Of a stretch of 64,000 nucleotides of DNA, positions 42,289 to 51,427 are shown one piece after another (position 1 is the first letter of the stretch; each line of letters begins with the position of its first letter). A program made the position numbers and the translations under genes. The notes under the pieces were generated by a model. The model saw nothing but the letters and a program-made list of their open reading frames with translations. It had not been told where the DNA came from and ran no database searches. This DNA is from Sinorhizobium glycinis (GTDB lineage: Bacteria; Pseudomonadota; Alphaproteobacteria; Rhizobiales; Rhizobiaceae): assembly GCF_001651865.1 (NCBI RefSeq), contig NZ_LPUX01000053.1:186001-250000 (forward strand), in the 5' to 3' direction.

Positions 42289-43671
42289 TCACTTCGCCGC
42301 CGCGAGCCTGCGGTCCAGACCATCAAGGACGCGCCGCGTCAGGGCCGGATAATCCTCGTCGAAATGATGACCGCCCTCGATCGCAACCACGTCCGCGCCG
42401 GAGGATTTCAGTTCCGGACAGGCGTCGTCCTCCTCTTCGGTTCCGTAGAAGCACTGGAGCAGCGACGGATCGATCGCCTTGATGTCGTCGACAGGGTCTC
42501 CCGCGCTCCCCGCCCCTTCCGCGCCGAGCCACCCGAGGACGGAGATCTTGAAGTCGGCCTGATGCGACAGCGCCATGAGGGTCACCTGGCGGACGCGCGC
42601 CCTTTCGGCGGGGGGCAGGAGGTTGTAGGTGCGCGGCAGGATATCGGCGCCAAACGAATAACCGATCAGCAGCACGTTGCGGACATTCCACCGCTTGCCG
42701 TAATAGCCGATGATCCGCTGAAGATCGCCGGCGGTCTCCTGCGGCTGACGCTCCGCCCAGAAGTAACGCAGCGAATCCACGCCGACGACCGGAACACCCT
42801 GCTGCTGCAGGACATTGCCGACCTCCTTGTCGATATCGCGCCAGCCGCCATCGCCGGAATAGATCACCGCCATCGTGTCGCGGCTCGGCTTGGCGTCGAG
42901 AATCGTCAGCGGCAGGCCGAACGGATTGTCGCCTTCGTCATCCTCGCCCAGATAGCCTGAGAGGGCGTCGGACAATGCTGCATAGGCATCGTCGTCGGTA
43001 TCGTCGGTCGCGATCTCCGAATGCTTCTGGACGAGCGCGGCGACATGGTCGCGGCCGTCCGCAGACGCTGCCGGGGAAAAGGTGACGGCCACCGGGTCGG
43101 GCAAGGCTCCATCGGACAAGCCGTAGACCATGCGGTCGTCCTTCCGCGTCTTCTCCGCCGGCGTGCAGAGCTGCTTCGTCAGGGCTATCCCTTCTTCGGG
43201 ATCGATCGCGAGCGTCCTGCCGATCGTTGCAGCGGGCGATTGCGCGGCGATCGCCAGGGCCATCGCGCCACCGGCGCCCACCCCTGCAACGATTGGCGGA
43301 CGATAGGCACCGGTGCCCGCCGCGCGCTGCACCTGCTGGCTCAAGGATTCGATGTCGGAGACTGTATAGATGCAGTCGCCGTCATCCTTGGCGAGGGACG
43401 CCAGATAGGCCTTGAGGTCGATCCCGATGACGATCGCGTTCTCGTCGGAAAGCGAGCGAGCCGCGGCATCCTCCTTCGCCGTCCAGCCGCCGGCATCCGA
43501 AAGCAGCACTATGAGTCCCGTCGCTGCTTGCTTGGGGAACAGGATATGCGGCGACGGGATCGTGCCCGTGTCGAACTTCTGCAATTCATCGGCCGCGGCC
43601 GGGAGGCTGACCGCCGCCGCGAGCAGTGTCGCAAAAAACGCGCCCTTCCAGATCTTCCCCGTGAGGCTCAT
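42289..43671 (-). CDS. acvB: Periplasmic lysyl-phosphatidylglycerol hydrolase, AcvB/VirJ family
   Basis: 460 residues. A signal peptide (GAFFATLLAAAVSLPAAA) is followed by two related halves: an N-terminal half with LSDAGGWTAKED and VGAGGAMALAI, and a C-terminal VirJ-like half with YSGDGGWRDIDKEVG and the lipase serine in IGYSFGADILP. In Agrobacterium and Rhizobium AcvB/AtvA removes lysine from lysyl-phosphatidylglycerol. The start overlaps the lpiA stop by four bases. Confidence 0.9.
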   Translation of the reverse strand: MSLTGKIWKGAFFATLLAAAVSLPAAADELQKFDTGTIPSPHILFPKQAATGLIVLLSDAGGWTAKEDAAARSLSDENAIVIGIDLKAYLASLAKDDGDCIYTVSDIESLSQQVQRAAGTGAYRPPIVAGVGAGGAMALAIAAQSPAATIGRTLAIDPEEGIALTKQLCTPAEKTRKDDRMVYGLSDGALPDPVAVTFSPAASADGRDHVAALVQKHSEIATDDTDDDAYAALSDALSGYLGEDDEGDNPFGLPLTILDAKPSRDTMAVIYSGDGGWRDIDKEVGNVLQQQGVPVVGVDSLRYFWAERQPQETAGDLQRIIGYYGKRWNVRNVLLIGYSFGADILPRTYNLLPPAERARVRQVTLMALSHQADFKISVLGWLGAEGAGSAGDPVDDIKAIDPSLLQCFYGTEEEDDACPELKSSGADVVAIEGGHHFDEDYPALTRRVLDGLDRRLAAAK

Positions 43672-46280
43672 TTCCTTATCACTCCCTTGAGGCCGCCGCC
43701 GATCAGGAATGTCGCGTCCATCAGCGCCAGGATCGGGTTGAGCCCGCCGCTCGCGACAAGATAGCGTGGCTGCCAATGCGGATGGAATTTGGACTTGAAG
43801 GCGCGCAGGCCCCTGAAGTTGTAGTAGCGCTCGCCGTGCTCGTAGAAAGTCCGGCCGGCGCGGTCCCAGACCGGTGCCAGCCGTCGGGACGACATGCCGG
43901 AGAGCGGCGCCATGCCGAGATTGAAGCGCCGATAGCCCTGCCCCTTCAGATATTCCATGAGCTGCGCGAACAGGAAATCCATCGCACCCTTGGGCGCTTC
44001 GGGCGAGAAGCGCATCAGGTCTATCGAACCCTCTTCCTTGGTTTGGGTCGTCAGAACATTGGCGAAGGCGACAATTCGACCATCGCATCTGAGGATCGCG
44101 ACCGGCTGTGTCAAGATATAGTCGGGATCGAAGGCGCCGAGAGAAAAGCCCTTCTCGCGCGCGCTGTGGTGCGCGAGCCAGGCATCGGATATCTCCGCAA
44201 GTTCCGGCAGGATCGCCGGCACATCCGTGGGTTCGACCACGGAGAATTCCAGCCCATCCCGCAGGCCGCGGCTGACCTGCTGGCGCAGGTTCGCCCATTT
44301 TCCGCCCCTCATTTCGAACCGCTCGAGGTCGACGTCGGCGAGCTCGCCGAGGCGGAACGCTCTCAAACCCGCATCGGCGTAATAGGCGAGTCCCCTCGGC
44401 GAGACCTGGTAGAAGACCGCACGGCAGCCGTTGGAACGCGCCGTCTCGATGAACTGCCAGATGAGATCCGGCCAGGCATCCACGGGGCCGACGGGATCGA
44501 AAAGCGCGATCCAGGAACGCGCCCGCCGGCCATACATGATGAATGCGCGTCCATCGGAGGAGAACATGATGCTCTTGTCGCCCATGCGCACCAGATTGGC
44601 ATCCGACATGTCCTGGGCGTCGACGATGGCGAGGGCGCGCTCCAACTCCTCTTCGGATGCCGGCGCAATCGCCGTCGTGGCCGGCCGCATGAGGCTCCAG
44701 ATCGCCACGGCGGTCGCGCCGATCGTTACTCCCAGCAGCGCGCGCAGCCCGCGCGGCGCCTCCGCCGAAAACTCGAACTGCCACCAGAGTTCGTGGCTGT
44801 ACTCAACGTTTCGATAGACGAAGAGCAGAACGACATAGGCACCGAGGCAGATGACGCCCATCGCCATCAGCCAGGGGGCTGTCAGCGCCTGCCCGAACAG
44901 CGAGGCCGGGCGAACGAACAGCCGGCGGCTGGCGATGAGCCCGAGGATGAAGAAGGCAAGCATCCCTGCCTCCACCAGCGCCACCGCCTTGGCAAGCGAC
45001 AGCAGAAGAGCGGCGAGCGCAATGACGACCGACGCCCACCAGGCGCCGTCGAGCCGCAGCGCCAAACCGCGCGCGACGATGACCAGAGCCAGACCGAGCA
45101 GGCTTGCGAGGAAGTGCGCCCCTTCGACGATCGGAAGGGAGACATGGCTTGCAAGGAATGCAAGGTTCTCGTCCGGGGTCGGCGTGACGCTCGAAAGCAC
45201 CAGCATGAGGGCGAGCACGAGAGCGAGAGTCGCAAGCAGAAGCGGCGCCATGCGACCGCCGGCGCGGCGCAGGCTGGACGCCGCCGGGTGACCAGCGAGC
45301 TGGCGGACCTCCATGCCGATGATCACGACGATGGCGATCAACAGCGGCAGCACATGGTAGATCAAGCGGTAGAGGACCAATGCCCCGAGGATAGCGTCGA
45401 CATCGGCCGCGCGACCGAGCGTTGCCACGATCACGGTCTCGAAGACTCCCAGACCGGCCGGCACGTGGCTCAGCACGCCGAGGCCGACCGCCACGGAATA
45501 GATCGCCAGGAATGCCGGCCAGCCGATCGTGCCTGCCGGCAGCAGCACGTAGAGCACGGTGGCGGAGCCAGCGAGATCAAGCGCCGTCACCAGGAACTGG
45601 CGCGACGAGGTCCTGGTATCCGGCAGACGCAGGGTGAAGCGGCCAATGCTCACCTCGTGACCGCTTCGCGCCGCCACCATGACCGCCAGCATGCCGGCAA
45701 GCACGAGCACCGCAACTGCCCGCAGCCAGAAAGGATCGATACCTATCAGCGGCGCGACATATTCCGCGACGACAAGCAGGCTCACGCAGGCGACGGCGGC
45801 AAGCCCAAGACCGAAGGCGAGCGTGACGAAGGCGATGACCCGGCCGATATCGTCGGGCTCCAGGCCGAGACGGGAGTAGGACCGATAGCGGATCGCGCCG
45901 CCGCTCAAGGGGCCGAAGCCCGCCGTGTTGCCAACCGCATAGGCACAGGCCGCCGTCAAGGCGACATCCATATAGGGAAGCTTGCGCTTGATGTAGTCGA
46001 GCGCGCCGACGTCGTAGAAGGTGAGTGCGAGAAAGCTCAGGCCGGTGAACAGGATGGCGGTCGCCACGGCGGTCCAGCTTGTGCCAGCCAGTGCTGCGAC
46101 CACATCCCCATACTGCACCTCGGCAGTGAGATGGAATATCGCCGCCCCGAAGAGGGCTATTACGACGAGAGTGCCTGTGGCGGAAAGGTAACGCTGATGA
46201 CGCCTCAGGAACGGCCGCCACCCACTCTCGGCCGTCTCGTCTTGCGCTTCAATTCCGCGGAGGGAGGAAGGGGACGTCAT
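43668..46280 (-). CDS. lpiA: Lysyl-phosphatidylglycerol synthase/flippase
   Basis: 870 residues (MprF family). The N-terminal two-thirds holds about fourteen membrane spans. The cytoplasmic C-terminal DUF2156 domain starts near FSSDGRAFIMYGRRARSW and contains RRFNLGMAPLSGMSSRRLAP. It transfers lysine from Lys-tRNA to phosphatidylglycerol, lowering the negative charge of the membrane; in Sinorhizobium and R. tropici lpiA is known as a low-pH-inducible gene upstream of acvB. The 95-base upstream region is AT-rich and has no recognisable operator. Confidence 0.94.
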   Translation of the reverse strand: MTSPSSLRGIEAQDETAESGWRPFLRRHQRYLSATGTLVVIALFGAAIFHLTAEVQYGDVVAALAGTSWTAVATAILFTGLSFLALTFYDVGALDYIKRKLPYMDVALTAACAYAVGNTAGFGPLSGGAIRYRSYSRLGLEPDDIGRVIAFVTLAFGLGLAAVACVSLLVVAEYVAPLIGIDPFWLRAVAVLVLAGMLAVMVAARSGHEVSIGRFTLRLPDTRTSSRQFLVTALDLAGSATVLYVLLPAGTIGWPAFLAIYSVAVGLGVLSHVPAGLGVFETVIVATLGRAADVDAILGALVLYRLIYHVLPLLIAIVVIIGMEVRQLAGHPAASSLRRAGGRMAPLLLATLALVLALMLVLSSVTPTPDENLAFLASHVSLPIVEGAHFLASLLGLALVIVARGLALRLDGAWWASVVIALAALLLSLAKAVALVEAGMLAFFILGLIASRRLFVRPASLFGQALTAPWLMAMGVICLGAYVVLLFVYRNVEYSHELWWQFEFSAEAPRGLRALLGVTIGATAVAIWSLMRPATTAIAPASEEELERALAIVDAQDMSDANLVRMGDKSIMFSSDGRAFIMYGRRARSWIALFDPVGPVDAWPDLIWQFIETARSNGCRAVFYQVSPRGLAYYADAGLRAFRLGELADVDLERFEMRGGKWANLRQQVSRGLRDGLEFSVVEPTDVPAILPELAEISDAWLAHHSAREKGFSLGAFDPDYILTQPVAILRCDGRIVAFANVLTTQTKEEGSIDLMRFSPEAPKGAMDFLFAQLMEYLKGQGYRRFNLGMAPLSGMSSRRLAPVWDRAGRTFYEHGERYYNFRGLRAFKSKFHPHWQPRYLVASGGLNPILALMDATFLIGGGLKGVIRK

Positions 46281-46375
46281 GGATCGCCCGTGTCGTTGAA
46301 GAGGACACGAGCGATTTACCGCACTAGGGCGCGGACAAAAAGTGAATAATCGGTAATGTATGCTGTATCAATAGC

Positions 46376-46972
46376 TTAACCTGCCAGCGCCGCCCGGTTC
46401 AGCGTGGCCCATTGCAGCAGCATGATCGTCTTGGCGTCGCAGATCTCGCCGGTGTCGATCATTGCGACGGCCTCGTCCAGGGCAATTTCAAGCACCTCGA
46501 TGTCTTCCCCCTCATGGGCGAGCCCGCCGCCTGCCGCCACCTTCTTCGAGGTGTCGATGCGACCGAGGAAGAAACTCGTCCGCTCGGTTATCGAGCCAGG
46601 GCTCATATAGGCGTCGAAGAGATGCAGGACGCTCTCGATGCGATAGCCGGTCTCTTCCATAGCTTCGCGGCAGATCGCCACTTCCGGCGCCTCCCCATCG
46701 AGAAGGCCGGCCGGCGTCTCGATCAGATAGGCAGGCTCTCCCTGCAGAAGGACGGGAAGACGGAACTGCCGTACGAGCACGACGATCTGGCGCTCCGGGT
46801 CGAAAAGCAGGATCGTCGCGGCTCGGCCATGGTCATGCACCTCGCGAACGAGACGTGCAGTCCTGCCGTCGGACATCTGTTGCTCAAGGGTAACCTGCTC
46901 GAGGCTGATGAAGCCCTTCCAGAGAGACTGGCGATCGATGATCCGGATGCGCGGGTCGTCATGTGTTGTCAT
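46376..46972 (-). CDS. NUDIX hydrolase, GDP-mannose pyrophosphatase-like
   Basis: 198 residues. The NUDIX box is AGLLDGEAPEVAICREAMEE followed by TGY, with the R-E-x-x-E-E core. The arrangement IETPAGLLDG and the downstream MSPGSITERTSFFLGRID resemble NudK-type GDP-sugar hydrolases. ATG at 46972 follows CAGGGTTCACCG. It has its own transcript: lpiA is upstream-divergent in direction of numbering but tandem on the strand, separated by 95 bases. Confidence 0.87.
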   Translation of the reverse strand: MTTHDDPRIRIIDRQSLWKGFISLEQVTLEQQMSDGRTARLVREVHDHGRAATILLFDPERQIVVLVRQFRLPVLLQGEPAYLIETPAGLLDGEAPEVAICREAMEETGYRIESVLHLFDAYMSPGSITERTSFFLGRIDTSKKVAAGGGLAHEGEDIEVLEIALDEAVAMIDTGEICDAKTIMLLQWATLNRAALAG

Positions 46973-47031
46973 CGGTGAACCCTGGGTGGAAAAGTTTCGC
47001 ACGCATGCTGGCGCGCGTTGCGAATGATTGA

Positions 47032-49146
47032 TCAGGCCCTGCGCATCCAGACGCGATTGTCGTGGAAAGCCGCTCCGCCGTAGGGAGCAACCGAATCGGC
47101 GCCAGTCAGGACATTGATCCCCTCGCCGTCGAGATGGGCGCCGTTCGGCCAGAGACCCTCGGCAATCACGACGCCGCGGCGCGCGCCGCCGCCGATCCTG
47201 GCATGAAGCCGGATCTGGCCGCGGTCGTTGCCCAGCCTGACGACGTCGCCATTTGCAATGCCGAGCCCGGCGGCGTCCTCCGCATGGATCATCACCTCCG
47301 GGCGGCCTTCCTTCTCGATCGAGGAGGGCGTCTCGGCGAAGGTCGAGTTCAGGAAGGAACGCGCCGGTGAGGTTGCCAGCCGGAACGGATGGCTGTCGTC
47401 GGCGACTTCGATCAGATCGACATGGTCTGGAAACTCAGGAAGGCTGCCGTGCGGTCCCTGCGGGCCCATCGACTTCGGCGGCCGGTTCGGCGCGGGCGTG
47501 CCGGTCCAGTCGGCCTTGAAGCGGAACCTGCCGTCGGGGTGCCCGAAGCCTTTGAGGAAATGGGCCTCCTCGAAGTCCGGCTGGCAATCAAGCCATTTCC
47601 TCTCTTTCATCTCTTCGTAGCCGATCTCGTAATTGGCGAGCAATCGGTCGATGTGTTGCCGCTCCGACATTCCGAAACCGGCGCGATCGGCGACGCCAAG
47701 GCGCTTGGCCAGTTCCTCGATGACGAAAAGATTGGTGCGCACCGTCGGGGGCGGCTCGGCGATCTTCGGACCGAGCAGAATGTGCTGGTGTCCGCCGCCG
47801 CGGTAGAGATCGTCATGCTCGAGGAACATCGTCGCCGGCAGGACGATGTCGGCGAGAAGGGCCGTGTCGGTCATGAACTGTTCATGCACGGCGACGAAGA
47901 GATCGTCGCGCAGGAAACCCCGCTTCACCAGCCGCTGCTCGGGCGCGACATTGACGGGATTGGTGTTCTGGATCAGCAGCGCCGTCACGGGGCCGCGATG
48001 GCGTAGCGCCTCGGCATCGCCGGTCAGCACCCGGCCGATCTGCGATTGGTCGAGCATGCGCACATCGGGGTCGTGCAGCGCAGTGCCGACAAGCTCGCGC
48101 TTGTCGAGCCTGAAAATGTCGTTGTTCGAATGGAAGGCGCCCCCGCCCTCATGCTTCCAGGAACCGAGCACGGTCGCAACGGACGCGGCTGCGTGGATCG
48201 CGACGGAGCCGTTGCGCTGGCGGGTGAAGCCGTAGCCGAGGCGGAAATAGGTTTTCGGCGTCGTCCCGACGAGCCTCGCAAAAGTCTCGATTTCGTCGAC
48301 GGACAGCCCGGTGATCGCCGAAGCCCATTCCGGTCCGCGTGTCTCGAGATGCGCCTCGAGCCCGGCCGGATCGTCGGCGAATTCCGCCATATAGCCGCGA
48401 TCCGCATAGCCGTCGCGGAAGGCGATATGCATGACGGCGCAAGCGAGCGCGGCATCGGTGCCGGGCTTCAGGACAAGGCCGAGATCGGCCTGCTTGACGG
48501 TCGGGTTGTCGTAGACGTCGATGACGACGATCTTGGCGCCGCGCTCCTTGCGGGCCTTGACCGCATGGGTCATCACATTGACCTGGGTCGCCACCGCATT
48601 GGTGCCCCAGATCACTACGCAATCGGACTTGGCCATTTCGCGCGGGTCCGGGCCGCGCAAGGCTCCCGTCGCCATGGTGAAGCCGGTCCAGGCCATGTTC
48701 GTGCAGATCGAGCCGAAGAAGCCGGAATAGCGCTTGGCATGGCGCAGGCGTTCGATGGAATCGCGCTGCACCTGCCCCATGGTGCCGGCATAGAAATAGG
48801 GCCAGACCGCTTCCGGGCCGTGCTTCTGCTCGGCCTTGACGAATTGGTCGGCGATCTCGTCGAGCGCGGCCTCCCAGGAGATTTCCTGCCAGTTCCCCTC
48901 GCCCTTCGCGCCGGTGCGGCGCTGCGGCACCATCAGCCGCCCGGGATGGTAGATGCGCTCGGTGTAACGCGCCACCTTGGCGCAGATGACACCGGCCGTA
49001 TAGCTGTTTGCGGCGGCGCCGCGGACACGGCCGATCCGCCCCTCGGCGGTCAGGTCGACTTCCAGCGCGCACGCGGAGGGACAGTCATGCGGACAGACCG
49101 AGTGGCCGACCGATTTTTCTGCTCTGATGGGGGTCGCAACGTTCAT
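47032..49146 (-). CDS. Cytoplasmic molybdopterin oxidoreductase with 4Fe-4S site
   Basis: 704 residues of the DMSO-reductase superfamily. The N-terminal 4Fe-4S site is CPHDCPSACALEVD with the fourth Cys in GVICAKVARY. The Mo-bis-MGD domains follow, with GTNAVATQVNVMTHAV, and a C-terminal dinucleotide-binding domain (LNSTFAETPSS...). No Tat or Sec signal is present, so the enzyme stays in the cytoplasm. It is not assignable to formate, nitrate or biotin-sulfoxide reduction with confidence. The start could also be 49164. It is divergent from rlmJ. Confidence 0.87.
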   Translation of the reverse strand: MNVATPIRAEKSVGHSVCPHDCPSACALEVDLTAEGRIGRVRGAAANSYTAGVICAKVARYTERIYHPGRLMVPQRRTGAKGEGNWQEISWEAALDEIADQFVKAEQKHGPEAVWPYFYAGTMGQVQRDSIERLRHAKRYSGFFGSICTNMAWTGFTMATGALRGPDPREMAKSDCVVIWGTNAVATQVNVMTHAVKARKERGAKIVVIDVYDNPTVKQADLGLVLKPGTDAALACAVMHIAFRDGYADRGYMAEFADDPAGLEAHLETRGPEWASAITGLSVDEIETFARLVGTTPKTYFRLGYGFTRQRNGSVAIHAAASVATVLGSWKHEGGGAFHSNNDIFRLDKRELVGTALHDPDVRMLDQSQIGRVLTGDAEALRHRGPVTALLIQNTNPVNVAPEQRLVKRGFLRDDLFVAVHEQFMTDTALLADIVLPATMFLEHDDLYRGGGHQHILLGPKIAEPPPTVRTNLFVIEELAKRLGVADRAGFGMSERQHIDRLLANYEIGYEEMKERKWLDCQPDFEEAHFLKGFGHPDGRFRFKADWTGTPAPNRPPKSMGPQGPHGSLPEFPDHVDLIEVADDSHPFRLATSPARSFLNSTFAETPSSIEKEGRPEVMIHAEDAAGLGIANGDVVRLGNDRGQIRLHARIGGGARRGVVIAEGLWPNGAHLDGEGINVLTGADSVAPYGGAAFHDNRVWMRRA

Positions 49147-49232
49147 GGCTTTTCTATATGGCATCCGCCAGGGGGCTCAAAGTCCCATTCGTCACCCATC
49201 GAAACAATTGATCGCAGCCATCGGCGGCTCTT

Positions 49233-50114
49233 ATGAATTATCGGCACATCTATCACGCGGGCAATTTCGCCGATGTCCTGAAGCACGCGGTGCTGGCCCG
49301 GCTTGTCACCTACCTCAAACAGAAGGACAAGGCCTTCCGGGTGCTGGATACCCACGCCGGCATCGGTCTTTACGACCTCTCCAGCGACGAGGCACAAAAG
49401 ACCGGCGAATGGCGCGACGGCATCGGAAGGCTGGTCGAAGCCGAACTCCCTCCCCCCGTAGCCGCCATTATCGAGCCCTATCTCGCGGCCGTGCGCGATC
49501 TCAACCCGCAGGGTGGGCCGGGTGGCGGCATCACGCACTATCCCGGCTCGCCCAAGCTGGCCCGCATGCTGTTTCGGCCGCAGGACCGGCTCTCGGCGAT
49601 GGAACTGCACCCGGACGATTTCGAGACGCTGCACCGGCTGTTCGACGGCGATTTCCAGAGCCGGATCACGCAGCTCGACGGCTGGTTGGCACTCGGCGCG
49701 CATCTGCCACCGAAGGAAAAGCGCGGCCTTGTCCTCGTCGATCCGCCCTTCGAGAAGGACGGCGAATACGAGCGGCTGGCCGAGGGGCTCGCCAAGGCCT
49801 ATCGGCGATTTGCCGGCGGCATCTACTGCCTCTGGTACCCGCTGAAGAAGGGCGCACCGGTCAAGGAATTTCACGACGCCCTGAAGGCGCTGGAGATCCC
49901 CAAGATGCTTTGCGCCGAGCTCTCGGTCCGCAGCGATCGCGAGATAACGGGGCTAGCAGGATCGGGTCTCGTCATCGTCAATCCGCCCTATACGCTCAAG
50001 GCCGAACTCGACATCCTGCTGCCGTTCCTGAAGGAACGGCTCCGCCAGGATCGCTTCGCATCGGCACGCTGCTTCTGGCTGCGTGGCGAAGCCGCTCTCA
50101 ACCGAGGGCCTTGA
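49233..50114 (+). CDS. rlmJ: 23S rRNA (adenine2030-N6)-methyltransferase
   Basis: 293 residues. It begins MNYRHIYHAGNFADVLKHAV, the RlmJ signature, and has the SAM-binding VLDTHAGIGLYDL and the N6-adenine catalytic motif DPPF at 170-173. The divergent neighbour is the molybdoenzyme. A repeat element follows 30 bases after the stop. Confidence 0.95.
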   Translation: MNYRHIYHAGNFADVLKHAVLARLVTYLKQKDKAFRVLDTHAGIGLYDLSSDEAQKTGEWRDGIGRLVEAELPPPVAAIIEPYLAAVRDLNPQGGPGGGITHYPGSPKLARMLFRPQDRLSAMELHPDDFETLHRLFDGDFQSRITQLDGWLALGAHLPPKEKRGLVLVDPPFEKDGEYERLAEGLAKAYRRFAGGIYCLWYPLKKGAPVKEFHDALKALEIPKMLCAELSVRSDREITGLAGSGLVIVNPPYTLKAELDILLPFLKERLRQDRFASARCFWLRGEAALNRGP

Positions 50115-50144
50115 CGCGCCGGGCCACGTGGCTTCAATCTCTAC

Positions 50145-50258
50145 CGCATCGGCCCGAAAATCGGAATCGATTTTCGGAAAGCACGATGCGTAGATTCAAA
50201 GTGTTACAGCGTCCTTTGCGCGTCTGAAAGCACGCGCGGCGCTGTAGAGACGATTCAG
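50145..50258. repeat. RIME-like palindromic repeat, copy 1
   Basis: A first hairpin (CGCATCG with CGATGCG enclosing CCGAAAATCG paired with CGATTTTCGG, 50145-50190) is followed by ATTCAAAGTGTTACAGCG and a second hairpin around GCGCGTCTGAAAGCACGCGC, ending GGCGCTGTAGAGACGATTCAG. The second part is almost the same as that at 55941-56007, and both look like rhizobial RIME-type intergenic elements. It lies between rlmJ and the secreted-protein gene. Confidence 0.7.
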
Positions 50259-50268
50259 GGAGGTAGCC

Positions 50269-50712
50269 ATGACTTGCAAGCTTGCCGCAATGCTTCTCTT
50301 CTCGCTTTCGCTTGCCGCCGGTGCGGCCAATAGCGCCGCGGCCGCTGACTTTGCAGAGGTACCCGTCGCGCGCCACACCCTCGACATCGGCATTTGCGAC
50401 GACCCGTCCGTACTTGGCTTCATCACACGGCGCTTCGACTACAAGGCTGCTAACTATCTTCATGCGAACCTCGCCATTGCCGAAATTCGCGAGATGGGCC
50501 AAAGCCGCTTCGAGCCGCGCGACTATACGCATCTGGTCGAACGCGAATATTGCTACGCGACGGCAGTGATGAGCGACGGCGATCGGCGTCCGCTCTGGTA
50601 TCTTATCGAGCGGCCCTGGGGCTTTGCCGGCGTTGGCCGCAACATCGAGTTCTGCATCGGCGGCCTCGATCCCTGGTACGTCTACGGCGCGCATTGCTCC
50701 TCGCTTCGTTGA
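50269..50712 (+). CDS. Secreted protein of unknown function, upstream of RNase T2
   Basis: 147 residues. A Sec signal (KLAAMLLFSLSLAAGAANSA) precedes a mature part with four cysteines (GICDDPS, REYCYATAVM, IEFCIGGLDP, GAHCSSLR), probably two disulfides in the periplasm. The C-terminal half is aromatic-rich (LWYLIERPWGFAGVGRNIEF). No family was recognised. GGGAGG lies upstream of the ATG. The stop overlaps the TTG start of the RNase T2 gene (TTGA), so the two are translationally coupled. Confidence 0.78.
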   Translation: MTCKLAAMLLFSLSLAAGAANSAAAADFAEVPVARHTLDIGICDDPSVLGFITRRFDYKAANYLHANLAIAEIREMGQSRFEPRDYTHLVEREYCYATAVMSDGDRRPLWYLIERPWGFAGVGRNIEFCIGGLDPWYVYGAHCSSLR

Positions 50713-51413
50713 TTTCCGCAAGCAAACGGCTACTGTCGGCGTTCCTGGCCCTGCTGGCGATCACCGGCTGTAGTGACGAAGGTGACGAGAAACCCGGCTT
50801 CGGGACGGTGGCCCCCGCAGGTGCCGCATCGGCCAGCGTTCCAATCGGCAAGGGCTTCGACTTCTATGTGCTTTCGCTATCCTGGTCGCCGACGTGGTGC
50901 CGGGCCAATGACCCAAAGGGAAGATCGGAACAATGCGAGCGTGGTCGTGGTCTGATCGTCCACGGCCTGTGGCCGCAGAATGAACACGGCTATCCGCAAT
51001 TTTGCCCGACAAGGCAATCGGATCGCGTGCCGGAATCGCTGGGGCGGCAATATCTCGACATCGTTCCGTCGATGGGCTTGATAGGCCATCAATGGCGCAA
51101 GCACGGCACCTGTTCCGGCCTCACCCAGAGCGACTATTTCGCCGTGACGCGGGCGGCGCGCGAGCGCCTTGCCCTCCCTGCTGAACTTGCTTCCACAGGT
51201 GAATCGCGTGACCTCTCCGTCGCCTCGATCGAGACGGCATTCGCAGCGAAAAATCCCGGAATGACCAAAGAGATGATCGCTGTGACCTGCGAGGGCCGGT
51301 TGATCGAGGAAATCCGGATCTGCTTCGACAAGGAATTGCGTTTCAGGGCCTGCCCTGAAATAGATCGCCGCGCCTGCAGACGGGACGCGGTGCTACTCCC
51401 GGCCGCACCATAA
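50709..51413 (+). CDS. Ribonuclease T2-family lipoprotein
   Basis: 234 residues from a TTG start that overlaps the previous stop. The leader ends in a lipobox (LLAITGC, C21), so the enzyme is anchored in a membrane facing the periplasm. The two catalytic segments of RNase T2 are clear: GLIVHGLWPQNEHGYP (CAS-1 His) and GHQWRKHGTCSGL (CAS-2 His, Lys, His). It should cleave extracellular or periplasmic RNA. A longer open frame upstream overlaps the secreted-protein gene and is not needed. TTG as start is inferred from the overlap and signal peptide position. Confidence 0.88.
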   Translation: MISASKRLLSAFLALLAITGCSDEGDEKPGFGTVAPAGAASASVPIGKGFDFYVLSLSWSPTWCRANDPKGRSEQCERGRGLIVHGLWPQNEHGYPQFCPTRQSDRVPESLGRQYLDIVPSMGLIGHQWRKHGTCSGLTQSDYFAVTRAARERLALPAELASTGESRDLSVASIETAFAAKNPGMTKEMIAVTCEGRLIEEIRICFDKELRFRACPEIDRRACRRDAVLLPAAP

Positions 51414-51427
51414 GAACGGAAAGACGA

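Noticed and set aside
43672..44784. Upstream extension of acvB
   Set aside because: It overlaps lpiA in another frame; the signal peptide starts at 43671.
43776..46349. 857-codon open frame opposite lpiA
   Set aside because: Low-complexity Arg/Glu-rich translation, a typical shadow of a hydrophobic GC-rich gene.
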